Source of the DNA: Clostridia bacterium
GTDB lineage: Bacteria > Bacillota > Clostridia > Christensenellales > CAAEEZ01
DNA length: 64,000 nucleotides
Direction of reading: 5' to 3'
Assembly: GCA_900755035.1 (NCBI GenBank)
Contig: CAAEEZ010000017.1
Coordinates: 1 to 64,000, forward strand
The notes under the pieces are model-generated. The model did no database searches. It saw nothing but the letters and a program-made list of their open reading frames with translations, and was not told the DNA's origin. Positions 42,836-51,682 of this stretch are shown one piece after another. Each line of letters starts with the position of its first letter. Position 1 is the first letter of the stretch. Both the position numbers and the translations under genes were made by a program.

Positions 42836-42851
42836 AAATAAGAGGTAAAGT

Positions 42852-43562
42852 ATGAGCGTATATGCAATAAGCGATTTACACTTAACTAATTCGTCCGATA
42901 AGCCTATGGAAGTGTTTGGCGGAAATTGGGAAAACTACTACGAAAAGGTGGTAGCCGATTGGCAAAGCAAAGTAAAAGAAGAGGATATCGTGATAATTGC
43001 GGGTGATATTTCGTGGGCAATGACCACGCAAAACGCAAAGGTAGATTTTGACGAATTAGCCAAACTAAACGGAAAAAAAGTTATTATAAAAGGCAATCAC
43101 GACTACTGGTGGGGAAGTTATAGCAAGGTAAAGAAAATGCTACCAGAAGGCTTTTTTGCTATTCAAAATAACGCCGTAAAAATAGGCAACTGCGTATTTT
43201 GTGGAACTAGGGGTTGGGTAACTACTACTAGCGTAATCGAAGGTAACGAAAAAAGTTTGCAGGATTACAACATATATCAGCGTGAACTGATTAGACTAAG
43301 GTTGTCGCTAGATAACGCTAAAAATTTGCGTAGCGAAGGCGACGTGCTTATACTGCTTACTCATTTCCCACCGTTCAATGCAAAATTTGAGAATTCGCCT
43401 TTTACGGATATAATAAACGAATACAAAGTTGACAAAGTGGTTTACGGACACTTGCACGGAGATGATTGTAGGGCGGAACTTGAAGTAAACAAGGGAAACG
43501 TTACTTATTATTTGACGTCCTGCGATAAGGTAAATAACAAATTGGTTTTGATAGAAAAATAA
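42852..43562 (+). CDS. calcineurin-like metallophosphoesterase
   Basis: A 236-residue single-domain phosphoesterase with the whole dimetal motif set: ISDLHL (Asp8, His10), IIAGDISWA, IKGNHDYWWGS, LLTHFPPFN and VVYGHLHG. It lacks a signal peptide, so cytoplasmic. The GNHDYWW variant is common in a Firmicutes group of uncertain substrate. Monocistronic; its stop codon lies in the stem of its terminator. The gene sits alone between the CRISPR-like relic and the dcw cluster. Confidence 0.88.
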   Translation: MSVYAISDLHLTNSSDKPMEVFGGNWENYYEKVVADWQSKVKEEDIVIIAGDISWAMTTQNAKVDFDELAKLNGKKVIIKGNHDYWWGSYSKVKKMLPEGFFAIQNNAVKIGNCVFCGTRGWVTTTSVIEGNEKSLQDYNIYQRELIRLRLSLDNAKNLRSEGDVLILLTHFPPFNAKFENSPFTDIINEYKVDKVVYGHLHGDDCRAELEVNKGNVTYYLTSCDKVNNKLVLIEK

Positions 43563-43580
43563 CGGCAACGTTATTTTTTT
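43555..43580 (+). terminator. terminator of the metallophosphoesterase gene
   Basis: Ten-bp stem AAAAATAACG / CGTTATTTTT with a GCAA (GNRA) loop; it overlaps the stop codon. Confidence 0.85.
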
Positions 43581-43805
43581 TATTGTTAAATTTTTTTATT
43601 TTTATTTCACTTAGTTAAAAGGTGGCGCATAGTATATTTTTACGAAAACCTACGCTAATAAAACAAAAACGGCAGTTTATGCTTAAAAATGCGAAAAATA
43701 TGAAAAGTTTAGGGATTAAAAACCACTATCTTTTTTGCGTCATAATATACAAATCTATGGGTTAAAGTGTGAATTTATGCCAAAAATCCCACGAATTGAA
43801 TTTTT

Positions 43806-43834
43806 TTGACACAAAAAAAAGATAATTTTATAAA
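43806..43834 (+). promoter_or_regulatory. upstream sigma-A promoter P1 of the dcw cluster
   Basis: Consensus TTGACA (43806-43811), 17 bp, TATAAA (43829-43834). The start near 43841 lies upstream of P2. The preceding gap (43581-43805) holds no gene. Confidence 0.8.
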
Positions 43835-43857
43835 AATTTTCAAATATTTATATAAAA

Positions 43858-43890
43858 GTGGTTGCAAGTGGTTAAAATATGTTCTATAAT
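43858..43890 (+). promoter_or_regulatory. promoter P2 of mraZ with MraZ box
   Basis: TTGCAA (43862-43867), 17 bp, TATAAT (43885-43890). Two GTGG repeats with 10-nt period (43858-43861 and 43868-43871) straddle the -35 box, matching known MraZ operators, so MraZ probably represses its own operon here. Confidence 0.85.
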
Positions 43891-43909
43891 AAATGCACAA
43901 GGTGAGATT

Positions 43910-44344
43910 ATGTTTATAGGGAACTTTATTCATCAAATCGACCAAAAAGGTCGCATAAGAGTACCGGCTAAATTCAGGACGGAAATAGGAAACGGTTACA
44001 CCATACTTAAAGGTGATAACGGTTGCTTAAAGTTTTATTCTGAAAAAGAAACCGAAGCCCTATATGAAAAACTTAATCAAGTCCCTGTAACAGACACCGA
44101 GGGTATGAAAGCGGTTAGAATGATAATGTCTAGCGCATATATCCCAGAAGAAGACAGCCAAGGAAGATTCGTTCTTCCACAAGAATTGAGAAACTTTATC
44201 AAGGCAAACAAGCAAATAATATTTATAGGGCTAGGCAATCGCTTTGAACTATGGAGCTACGACAAGTGGGTAGAGTATTCGGGCGAAGATACCGACAAGT
44301 CGTTTGACGATAATATTAAGTCGCTTGCAAAATACGGATTCTAA
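43910..44344 (+). CDS. mraZ: transcriptional regulator MraZ
   Basis: Ring-forming double-AbrB-fold regulator of the dcw operon. The 144 residues start MFIGNFIHQIDQKGRIRVPA and repeat the fold near residue 75-110 (SSAYIPEEDSQGRFVLPQEL). The ATG at 43910 follows AAGGTGAG; upstream in-frame codons from 43862 overlap the promoter and are not translated if P2 is used. The stop lies 1 nt before rsmH. Confidence 0.96.
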   Translation: MFIGNFIHQIDQKGRIRVPAKFRTEIGNGYTILKGDNGCLKFYSEKETEALYEKLNQVPVTDTEGMKAVRMIMSSAYIPEEDSQGRFVLPQELRNFIKANKQIIFIGLGNRFELWSYDKWVEYSGEDTDKSFDDNIKSLAKYGF

Positions 44345-44345
44345 A

Positions 44346-45278
44346 ATGGAATTTAAGCACGTATCAGTACTTCTTGACGAGTGTATCGAAAATTTACGTA
44401 TCAAACCCGATGGCATATATGTAGACGGCACGCTTGGTAGAGGTGGACACACTGAGCAAATTCTAAAAAGACTTACGACAGGTAAAGTGATAGCGGTAGA
44501 TAAAGACATCGAGGCTATAAAATTAGTAGAAGAACGGCTGAAAGAATACGGCGACAAATTGATTTTGGTTCACGAAGATTTTAAGAACCTAACTGAAATA
44601 TTAGACGGATTAGAAATAAAAGAAGTGGACGGAGTCCTACTTGACCTTGGGGTAAGCAGTTACCAAATAGATAATCCGGAAAGAGGTTTTTCTTATCGTT
44701 ACGACGCAAAACTAGATATGCGTATGGACCAAAGCCAATATTTAACGGCGTTTAACGTAATAAACGAGTATAACGAAAAACAGTTATCCGATATTTTCTT
44801 CAAGTACGGAGAGGAGCGTTATTCAAGAAAGATTGCGTCAAACATAGTTAAATACCGTGAAAAGCAAAGTATACGAACGACGAAGCAACTTGTTGAGATA
44901 ATTGAAAAGTCTTTACCTGCTAAGGAGTTACACAAAGGTTCACACCCAGCAAAAAGAATTTTCCAAGCGGTTAGAATCGAAGTAAATCAGGAACTTAAAG
45001 ACCTAGATAAAATTATCCAAGAATTAGCGCTTAGATTAAAAGTCGGCGGAAGAATGTGCGTAATTAGTTTCCACTCGTTAGAGGATAGGATAGTAAAACA
45101 AGCATTTAAGTATTTAGAACTAGATTGTATTTGCGACAAGAGCCAACCAATATGCACTTGTAACAAACGACAAGACGTGAAAATAATTACTAAAAAACCG
45201 ATCTTACCTAGCGAGAAAGAACTTGAAGTAAATTCGAGAGCACAAAGCGCAAAACTAAGAGTAGTAGAAAGAATATAG
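44346..45278 (+). CDS. rsmH: 16S rRNA m4C1402 methyltransferase RsmH
   Basis: SAM-dependent methyltransferase for C1402. The 310 residues begin MEFKHVSVLLDECIENL and carry YVDGTLGRGGHTEQIL (SAM site), VDGVLLDLGVSSYQID, ERGFSYRYDAKLDMRM, HPAKRIFQAVRIEVN, and the C-terminal CVISFHSLEDRIVK and AQSAKLRVVER. The ATG at 44346 is preferred; 14 upstream in-frame codons lie within mraZ. Translation is coupled to mraZ. Confidence 0.97.
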   Translation: MEFKHVSVLLDECIENLRIKPDGIYVDGTLGRGGHTEQILKRLTTGKVIAVDKDIEAIKLVEERLKEYGDKLILVHEDFKNLTEILDGLEIKEVDGVLLDLGVSSYQIDNPERGFSYRYDAKLDMRMDQSQYLTAFNVINEYNEKQLSDIFFKYGEERYSRKIASNIVKYREKQSIRTTKQLVEIIEKSLPAKELHKGSHPAKRIFQAVRIEVNQELKDLDKIIQELALRLKVGGRMCVISFHSLEDRIVKQAFKYLELDCICDKSQPICTCNKRQDVKIITKKPILPSEKELEVNSRAQSAKLRVVERI

Positions 45279-45329
45279 AAAAAACGTCATAATTGACGAA
45301 TGAGCGGAATAATATAAGGTGGTAGAGAG

Positions 45330-45878
45330 ATGTTAACGTTAAATAGGGAGAGAACAAACGAAGAAGTAAGAAACAGAGCGTTTGAATCTAAAATAAGCGA
45401 AAGAGAAAACAGTGGATATAGAACTCTTGACGAGGACTACGATAATGCTGTAAGAGAAAGCCGTTACGCAAGAAAAGAGGAGTTGTGGGATAGACTAAAT
45501 ACCACGAGTCCTAATAGTACTACCGACGAAAGACAATATCAATCTTCTTCAAGAATGAGGGAGATGGAAACGGATAGATTGCCTTATTATACTACCGACC
45601 AACCGTCAACAAGTATGGCAATAAAAAAATATCAGGTATCTACGCCACGTAAAAAGACTAACGTACAAGGCAAAATTATTCTTGCCGTATACATAATGTT
45701 AATAGTGCTTGTAGCTACCTTAGTAATCGTAGACTCTACGATGAAAACCACCGCTGCATCTGGCGACGTTAATGCGCCACAAGAAAGCGAGTACGCCTAC
45801 GTTAACGTTGAGAATACCCAAGAAACAAACTGGTTTGATAAAGTTTGTGACTATATCTCTAACGCTATGGGGGGCTAA
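45330..45878 (+). CDS. single-pass membrane protein in the ftsL position
   Basis: A 182-residue protein with a charged, low-complexity cytoplasmic part (1-about 115), one transmembrane helix (about 117-138, KIILAVYIMLIVLVATLVIV) and only about 45 residues outside, lacking the heptad coiled coil of FtsL. Its place between rsmH and the pbp gene is that of ftsL, so it may be a much diverged FtsL or a replacement. AGGTGG lies 8 nt before ATG. Sequence alone does not prove the assignment. Confidence 0.55.
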   Translation: MLTLNRERTNEEVRNRAFESKISERENSGYRTLDEDYDNAVRESRYARKEELWDRLNTTSPNSTTDERQYQSSSRMREMETDRLPYYTTDQPSTSMAIKKYQVSTPRKKTNVQGKIILAVYIMLIVLVATLVIVDSTMKTTAASGDVNAPQESEYAYVNVENTQETNWFDKVCDYISNAMGG

Positions 45879-45885
45879 TAAATAG

Positions 45886-47793
45886 TTGAAAAATCAGAAT
45901 ATAAATTTCACTCCTTCGAGAAGGTTATTAACGATTGCTTTGTTAATAACCTTTCTTTTTATTTTCATCGTAGCAAAATTGTTTTACGTTCAAGTAGTTG
46001 CAGGGCAAAAGATGCAACTAAAAGCGTTTGACCAATGGACTAGGGAACTACCGCTTAAAGCGACTAGGGGCAATATCGTAGATAGAAGTGGTAATAAACT
46101 GACTGAAAATTTGTCGCTTTTTTCCGTATACGTAAGACCAAGGTCTGTAAAAAATCCTAGTCAAGTTGCTGACGTTTTGTCTAAGTACTTGATGATGGAC
46201 TATTCGGCGGTAATGGAAAAAATCACCAGGAAAAACGTGTCGGAAGTAACTATTAAAAAGCAAGTAACGAAGGAAGTTATGCAACAACTTGCTTCGTATA
46301 ATTTGGACGGCGTATATTTTAGTACCGATATAAAACGTTATTATCCGTACGGTGACGTTTTAAGCCAAGTAATAGGTTTTACTAGCGTTGATAGTTATGG
46401 GCAAACGGGTGTAGAAGCGTATTACGATAAATATCTAAGAGGCGTTGACGGGAAAAAACTGACTGAAACCGACCTAATAGGACAGCAAATAAACGGTGGC
46501 AGTTTGTATATTCCTGCAATAGACGGAGCAGAAGTTAGGCTGACAGTCGACGTAAATATACAAAGATTCGTAGAAAAAATCGTAAAGGAAACTTACCTAA
46601 AAAAAGAGGCTAAAATGGTGAGTTGCATAGTGCTTAATCCTCAAAACTCCGAAATTTTAGCAATGTGCGAAGCGCCTACCTTCGACCTAAATAACGTGCC
46701 ACGTGACGACGTGGATAAACTTTTTGAAACTTCTAAAAACAACTTGGTTTCTAGCGTTTACGAGCCCGGGTCAACTTTTAAGATACTTACTTCGGCAATA
46801 GGGCTAGAAACGGGGGTGATTAGCCCTGACGACAGATTTTTTTGCGCTGGAAACAAACTTGTAGACGGACAAAAAATTAGATGTTGGAAACCGCAAGGAC
46901 ACGGCAGTCAAGATTTTTCGGACGGCGTGAAAAATTCCTGCAACTGCGTATTTATGGAAACGGCTCTTCGGGTTGGCGTAAACACCTATTACGACTACCT
47001 AGATAAATTCGGCGTGCTAAAAAAAACGGGCGTAGATATGGTTGGTGAAGCGAGCGGACTTTTCTTGAAAAAGGAAAATGTTAAAAACGTGGACCTTGCT
47101 AGAATAGGGTTTGGGCAAGCGATTGCCGTTACGCCGTTGTCGTTAATTAACAGCGTGGCAACGGTTATTAACGGTGGAATTAGCCATACGCCACACGTCG
47201 TTAGCAGTATTTACGACTATAACTTAAAAAAGAATACTTACGTTTTTAGCGAAAAAAATGAAAAGCGAATAATAAGCGAGAGCACGTCGAAAACCTTAAT
47301 TCCTATGCTAGAAAGGGTGGTTACGGAGGGAAGTGGCAAACCGAGTTATATAGCAGGATACAGAATAGGCGGTAAAACGGGAACGGCACAAAAATACGAG
47401 AACGGAGCAATCGCACAGGGCAAGTATATATCTAGTTTTGTTGGATTTGCGCCACTTGAAAATCCAAAATACTTGGTGCTATTTATAGTAGATGAACCCA
47501 AAGGGCTATATTACGGCAGTCAGGTTTGTGCGCCACCCGTTGGGGAACTATTTAGAAATATTTTCGACTACGCATCAATGTATCCTACTTTTAGTGAGGC
47601 CGATAAAATGGTAATAGGGGAAAAATTCCCTATGCCCGATTTAGTGGGTAAAAAATACAGCGAAGTAAAAAATATATTGTACAAATTAGGATTGCATTTT
47701 GAAGTCGACGGCGACGGCGACGTCGTAACGGAGCAATATCCTGCAAAAAATACGATGATAGATAAAAGGTACAGCGTAATGCTGTATACCTAG
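45886..47793 (+). CDS. class B penicillin-binding protein (FtsI/SpoVD type) with PASTA domain
   Basis: Septal or cortex transpeptidase. The 635 residues have an N-terminal transmembrane helix (about 14-36), a dimerisation domain starting RGNIVDRSGNKL, a transpeptidase with SxxK (YEPGSTFK), SxN (KNSCN) and KTG (GGKTGTAQK), and one C-terminal PASTA repeat (about 582-635, PMPDLVGKKYSEVKNILYKL). A PASTA unit suggests the SpoVD/PbpB branch. It starts with TTG at 45886, 7 nt after the previous stop. The next in-frame Met lies beyond the helix, so TTG is required. Confidence 0.92.
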   Translation: MKNQNINFTPSRRLLTIALLITFLFIFIVAKLFYVQVVAGQKMQLKAFDQWTRELPLKATRGNIVDRSGNKLTENLSLFSVYVRPRSVKNPSQVADVLSKYLMMDYSAVMEKITRKNVSEVTIKKQVTKEVMQQLASYNLDGVYFSTDIKRYYPYGDVLSQVIGFTSVDSYGQTGVEAYYDKYLRGVDGKKLTETDLIGQQINGGSLYIPAIDGAEVRLTVDVNIQRFVEKIVKETYLKKEAKMVSCIVLNPQNSEILAMCEAPTFDLNNVPRDDVDKLFETSKNNLVSSVYEPGSTFKILTSAIGLETGVISPDDRFFCAGNKLVDGQKIRCWKPQGHGSQDFSDGVKNSCNCVFMETALRVGVNTYYDYLDKFGVLKKTGVDMVGEASGLFLKKENVKNVDLARIGFGQAIAVTPLSLINSVATVINGGISHTPHVVSSIYDYNLKKNTYVFSEKNEKRIISESTSKTLIPMLERVVTEGSGKPSYIAGYRIGGKTGTAQKYENGAIAQGKYISSFVGFAPLENPKYLVLFIVDEPKGLYYGSQVCAPPVGELFRNIFDYASMYPTFSEADKMVIGEKFPMPDLVGKKYSEVKNILYKLGLHFEVDGDGDVVTEQYPAKNTMIDKRYSVMLYT

Positions 47794-47842
47794 CAAAATA
47801 AAGGTAAAAAAATAACGAATAAACTCTAATTTTGCTTACCTA

Positions 47843-47871
47843 TTGACAGGTGCAAACGGGAAGTTTATTAT
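47843..47871 (+). promoter_or_regulatory. sigma-A promoter of murE
   Basis: Consensus TTGACA (47843-47848), 17 bp, TATTAT (47866-47871). Confidence 0.82.
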
Positions 47872-47911
47872 AGTAGTATCGTTTACAAAAGAGGGCAAAA
47901 AGGAGAAGAAA

Positions 47912-49420
47912 ATGGAATTGTCTAAAATTGTAAACGGATATGATTGTAACGTAATTGGAAACTGTAATACCAATATTTCTAGTATTAAAATTGATAGTAA
48001 GTCGGTAGAAAAAGACGACGTTTTCGTGTGTCTAGTAGGCGAAAGACACGACGGAAACGATTACGTTTTAGAAGCAATAAAAAACGGGGCGTCGGTGGTG
48101 GTTACAAATAGGAAAGTAGTGTACGACCAAGTAGTAACCGTGCAAGTAGAGGATACGAGAAAGGCGTACGCATATTTTTCTAGCGCATTTTTTGATTTTC
48201 CATCAAAGAAACTAAAAACCGTAGCGATTGTTGGCACGAACGGAAAAACGACTACGAGTTATATTCTAAAATCAGTGCTTGAAAGCGCTAATAAAAAAGT
48301 GGGCGTAATAGGTACGCTAGGCGTAGTTGTAGACGGCGAAAAGTATGAAAGCAGTATGACTACGCCAGACCCGTTTTATTTGCAAAAATATCTTAGCGTT
48401 ATGGTAGATAATTCTATTGAATACGCTATAATAGAAGTGTCGGCACACGCTATTTTTTATAATAAAATTTACGGAATACGCTTTAATTATTCTATTTTTA
48501 CAAACTTTTCACAAGACCATTTGGATTTTTTTGCTAGTATGGCGAATTATTTTATGACGAAGTTGTCGTTTTTTACGAAAGACAAAGTAGAGGTAGCCGT
48601 TATAAATAGTGACGATTTATTAGGTAGAGTTTTGCTGACGGGCAATATTAACCTTGCCAAAAACGAATACCATTTGAAAGATTCTAAAAACAAATTTTAT
48701 TCTATAAAACGCTATTTTGAAGACGATTATAATATATCGAAAATTAGTTACGGCATAGAAAACCCTTGCGACGTATTTCTAATCGACCTAAAACTTGGCG
48801 ATAATATTTCCTTTATAGTTAATTCTTTTGATGACATATTTTTAGTAAAAAGCAGTTTGGCAGGTAGATATAACGCCTATAATTTACTTGGCGTAATAGC
48901 GCTATGCTCAGTTTTGGGAATAGATAAGAAAAAAATAGTGGAAGGGATAAAAAACGTAAAGCAAATTGAAGGCAGATTTAACCTAATTACAAGGGGCAAT
49001 AAAAAAGTAGTAGTCGATTTTGCGCATACCGAGGACGGACTAAAAAATTTGCTAACTTTATGTAGGAGCACGTGCAAAGGAAGGCTTATTTGTTTGTTTG
49101 GCGCAGGTGGTAATCGAGATAAAACTAAAAGAGAAAAAATGGGTAAGGTGGCTAGTGAGTATGCGGATTTAATAGTACTAACTAGCGATAATCCAAGATA
49201 CGAAAATCCACGAAAGATAATAGCCGATATAGAAAAGGGCATAAGTAAAGAGTACTTCGTGGTTGAAGACAGAAAAGACGCAATCATTTTTGCGATTAGC
49301 AAAATGCACGACGACGATTTGCTAGTAATAGCAGGCAAGGGCGGTGAAACCAAGCAGGAAATAAATGGAATATTTTATGATTTTAACGACAAAAATATAG
49401 TGGAAAAATATTTGAGGTAG
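47912..49420 (+). CDS. murE: UDP-MurNAc-tripeptide synthetase MurE, meso-DAP type
   Basis: Adds the third amino acid to the peptidoglycan precursor. The 502 residues have the N-terminal uridine-binding domain, ATP loop GTNGKTT (108-114), MTTPDP, and the DNPR motif (426-429) that marks enzymes using meso-diaminopimelate rather than lysine. The ATG at 47912 follows AAGGAG; an in-frame ATG at 47843 lies in the promoter and is rejected. Two nt separate it from mraY. murF, the usual neighbour, is missing. Confidence 0.95.
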   Translation: MELSKIVNGYDCNVIGNCNTNISSIKIDSKSVEKDDVFVCLVGERHDGNDYVLEAIKNGASVVVTNRKVVYDQVVTVQVEDTRKAYAYFSSAFFDFPSKKLKTVAIVGTNGKTTTSYILKSVLESANKKVGVIGTLGVVVDGEKYESSMTTPDPFYLQKYLSVMVDNSIEYAIIEVSAHAIFYNKIYGIRFNYSIFTNFSQDHLDFFASMANYFMTKLSFFTKDKVEVAVINSDDLLGRVLLTGNINLAKNEYHLKDSKNKFYSIKRYFEDDYNISKISYGIENPCDVFLIDLKLGDNISFIVNSFDDIFLVKSSLAGRYNAYNLLGVIALCSVLGIDKKKIVEGIKNVKQIEGRFNLITRGNKKVVVDFAHTEDGLKNLLTLCRSTCKGRLICLFGAGGNRDKTKREKMGKVASEYADLIVLTSDNPRYENPRKIIADIEKGISKEYFVVEDRKDAIIFAISKMHDDDLLVIAGKGGETKQEINGIFYDFNDKNIVEKYLR

Positions 49421-49422
49421 AT

Positions 49423-50415
49423 ATGTATATTAAAATTTTGGTCGGTGGGCTTTGTAGTTTGATAATTTCATTACTGATTGCGCCACCTATTATAAAACTG
49501 TTAAAAAGGTTCAAGGCTGGACAAGTTATACTTGAATACGTCGAGCAACACAAGAGTAAGGGCGGTACGCCAACGATGGGGGGATTTATCTTTATTATTC
49601 CCACCGTTATTTTTACGTTGGCTTTTGGGTACAGCGAAAGCACGCTTGTAGTAGTCCTTGTTACGCTCGGATATATGCTACTTGGCTTTTTGGACGACTA
49701 TATAAAAATAAAGTATCATCACAACGAAGGGTTAAAACCCTATCAAAAAATAATAGGACAAGGTGGTATTGCCATTATCGTTTCGTTGTATTGTTATAAC
49801 AATCCTGAAATTTCTAGCAGTATTATACTGCCGTTTACAAACGGAAAGACGGTAGACTTAGGCTTGTTTTATCCGTTTTTAGTTTTCTTTGCGTTTGTAG
49901 CAACTTCTAACGCAGTAAATTTAGTGGACGGACTAGACGGGCTTGCAGGTAGCGTTGGCTGTACCTATTTTATATTTTATACAATCATAAGTATAGTACT
50001 ATTAAACGAATACGCTACAAGTGGCGATGTTATGATGCAAAACCAAGCGTTTGGACAAGCGTTATTTGCTTTTACTTTTGCTTGTTCTTTACTTGGCTAT
50101 TTGTGCTACAACCATTATCCTGCAAGTGTAATGATGGGTGATACGGGGTCGCTTGCTATGGGAGGCGCAGTTTGTACGGTTGCAGTGTTTACTAAAACTC
50201 CGTTACTTATCTTGCTAGTTGGCATAATGTTCGTTGTAACTTGCATATCTATTATAATGCAGGTGGTCCACTACAAAAGGACGAAAAAACGAATATTTTT
50301 AATGTCGCCGTTGCATCACCATTTTGAAAAAAAAGGGTACGGCGAAGGCAAAATAGGTATTTGTTACGTAGCCGTTACGGTGATAGGTGGACTGCTGAGT
50401 TTGATTTCTATGTGA
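49423..50415 (+). CDS. mraY: phospho-MurNAc-pentapeptide transferase MraY
   Basis: Makes lipid I on the inner face of the membrane. The 330 residues form about ten transmembrane helices and carry the family motifs KGGTPTMGGFIF, FLDDYIKI (metal-binding Asp), NAVNLVDGLDGLAGS and FLMSPLHHHFEKKG. Standard length. GAGG lies 6 nt before ATG. murD follows after 7 nt. Confidence 0.97.
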   Translation: MYIKILVGGLCSLIISLLIAPPIIKLLKRFKAGQVILEYVEQHKSKGGTPTMGGFIFIIPTVIFTLAFGYSESTLVVVLVTLGYMLLGFLDDYIKIKYHHNEGLKPYQKIIGQGGIAIIVSLYCYNNPEISSSIILPFTNGKTVDLGLFYPFLVFFAFVATSNAVNLVDGLDGLAGSVGCTYFIFYTIISIVLLNEYATSGDVMMQNQAFGQALFAFTFACSLLGYLCYNHYPASVMMGDTGSLAMGGAVCTVAVFTKTPLLILLVGIMFVVTCISIIMQVVHYKRTKKRIFLMSPLHHHFEKKGYGEGKIGICYVAVTVIGGLLSLISM

Positions 50416-50422
50416 GGTATCG

Positions 50423-51682
50423 ATGTACGCAATAGTATTAGGACTAGGCAAAAGCGGTAAGGCGGCAAAAGAATTGCTGACTAAAAACGGCTATTTGGTG
50501 GACGTTTACGACAGAAACGGAAGTAACGAACTGAATTTTGAAAAGGACTATTTAATCGCCGTAATAAGTCCGGGGTTTTGCGAAAAGGATATTATTAGTG
50601 AAATAGAAAGCAGGAATATACCTATTATAAGCGAAATAGAACTTGCGTACAGATATGCAAACTTCCCAACCGTTGCAGTTACGGGAACTAACGGGAAAAG
50701 CACGGTTGTAAAACTAATAAAAGAAATGTTAACGTCGTGCGGTTACGACGCCGAGTGTACGGGTAATTTTGGTTATCCGTACTCTTTGCTTGTTCAAAGC
50801 GAAAATAAAGTGGCGGTATTAGAGGCTAGCAGTTTTCAACTAGAAAGGGTGGATATGTTTAGCCCTGACGTTGCTATTATTACGAATATTACTCCCGACC
50901 ACATGGATAGATATAATACTTTTGACGAATACGTTAGCGCAAAGAAAAATATTTTCAAAAACCAACTGTCTACTGATTTGCTTATTGCTAACTACGACGA
51001 CGAAGTAGTTAGACAGGTTGTAAAGGACGCAAAATCGAAAGTAATATTTTTTAGCGCAAAAAATAAAGTAAACGGTTGCTACTTAGTAGATAATTGCATA
51101 GTTAAGGACGTTGGCGAAAAACAAGTGAGGCTTATAAACGTAGAAGATTTGTATTCGACGTATCCGTTTGAAATAGAAAACTGTTTGTGCGCAGTTACCT
51201 TTGCTATAAGTATAGGGCTTGGCGTAAGAGATATTTTGCAAGTCGTTAAAAACTACAACGGCTTAAAACATAGGCTAAGTTTCGTAGGTGAGTTTAACGG
51301 CAAGAAATATTACGACAATTCAAAGGCGACTAACGTAGCAAGTTGCCTAGCGTCCGTAAACGCAATCAGTGGCAATATTGCTCTAATACTTGGTGGCAGT
51401 AGCAAAAACGAGGACTTCAAGTATCTATTTGAAAAGTTGCCAAATAACGTAAAATATATAGCAGTATGTGGAGATAATAGCGAAAGTATTATAAAAAATA
51501 GTGGAATATATAGTAGTATTACTAAAAAATATCCCGATTTAGAAAGTATTATACAAAACGTAAGCGGTATGGAGCAGATTGATTCGGTAGTTTACGCGCC
51601 AAGTAGCGCAAGCTTTGACAAATATTCGTGTTTTGAAGAAAGGGGTGAAGTATTTTGCAGTTTAGTAAAAAAATTCGCCTAG
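50423..51682 (+). CDS. murD: UDP-MurNAc-L-alanine:D-glutamate ligase MurD
   Basis: Adds D-glutamate to UDP-MurNAc-Ala. The 419 residues have a short Rossmann-like N-terminal domain (VLGLGKSGKAAKELL), the central ATPase motif VTGTNGKSTVVK (about 88-99), EASSFQLE, NITPDHMDRY, and KYYDNSKATN in the C-terminal domain. Slightly shorter than Bacillus MurD (about 450). The last 28 nt overlap ftsW. Confidence 0.96.
   Translation: MYAIVLGLGKSGKAAKELLTKNGYLVDVYDRNGSNELNFEKDYLIAVISPGFCEKDIISEIESRNIPIISEIELAYRYANFPTVAVTGTNGKSTVVKLIKEMLTSCGYDAECTGNFGYPYSLLVQSENKVAVLEASSFQLERVDMFSPDVAIITNITPDHMDRYNTFDEYVSAKKNIFKNQLSTDLLIANYDDEVVRQVVKDAKSKVIFFSAKNKVNGCYLVDNCIVKDVGEKQVRLINVEDLYSTYPFEIENCLCAVTFAISIGLGVRDILQVVKNYNGLKHRLSFVGEFNGKKYYDNSKATNVASCLASVNAISGNIALILGGSSKNEDFKYLFEKLPNNVKYIAVCGDNSESIIKNSGIYSSITKKYPDLESIIQNVSGMEQIDSVVYAPSSASFDKYSCFEERGEVFCSLVKKFA

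Noticed and set aside
47794..47842. AGCAAAAT / ATTTTGCT inverted repeat after the pbp gene as a terminator
   Set aside because: AT-rich arms with a long loop and no T-run. A competing GGTAA/TTACC pairing exists, so support is too weak.
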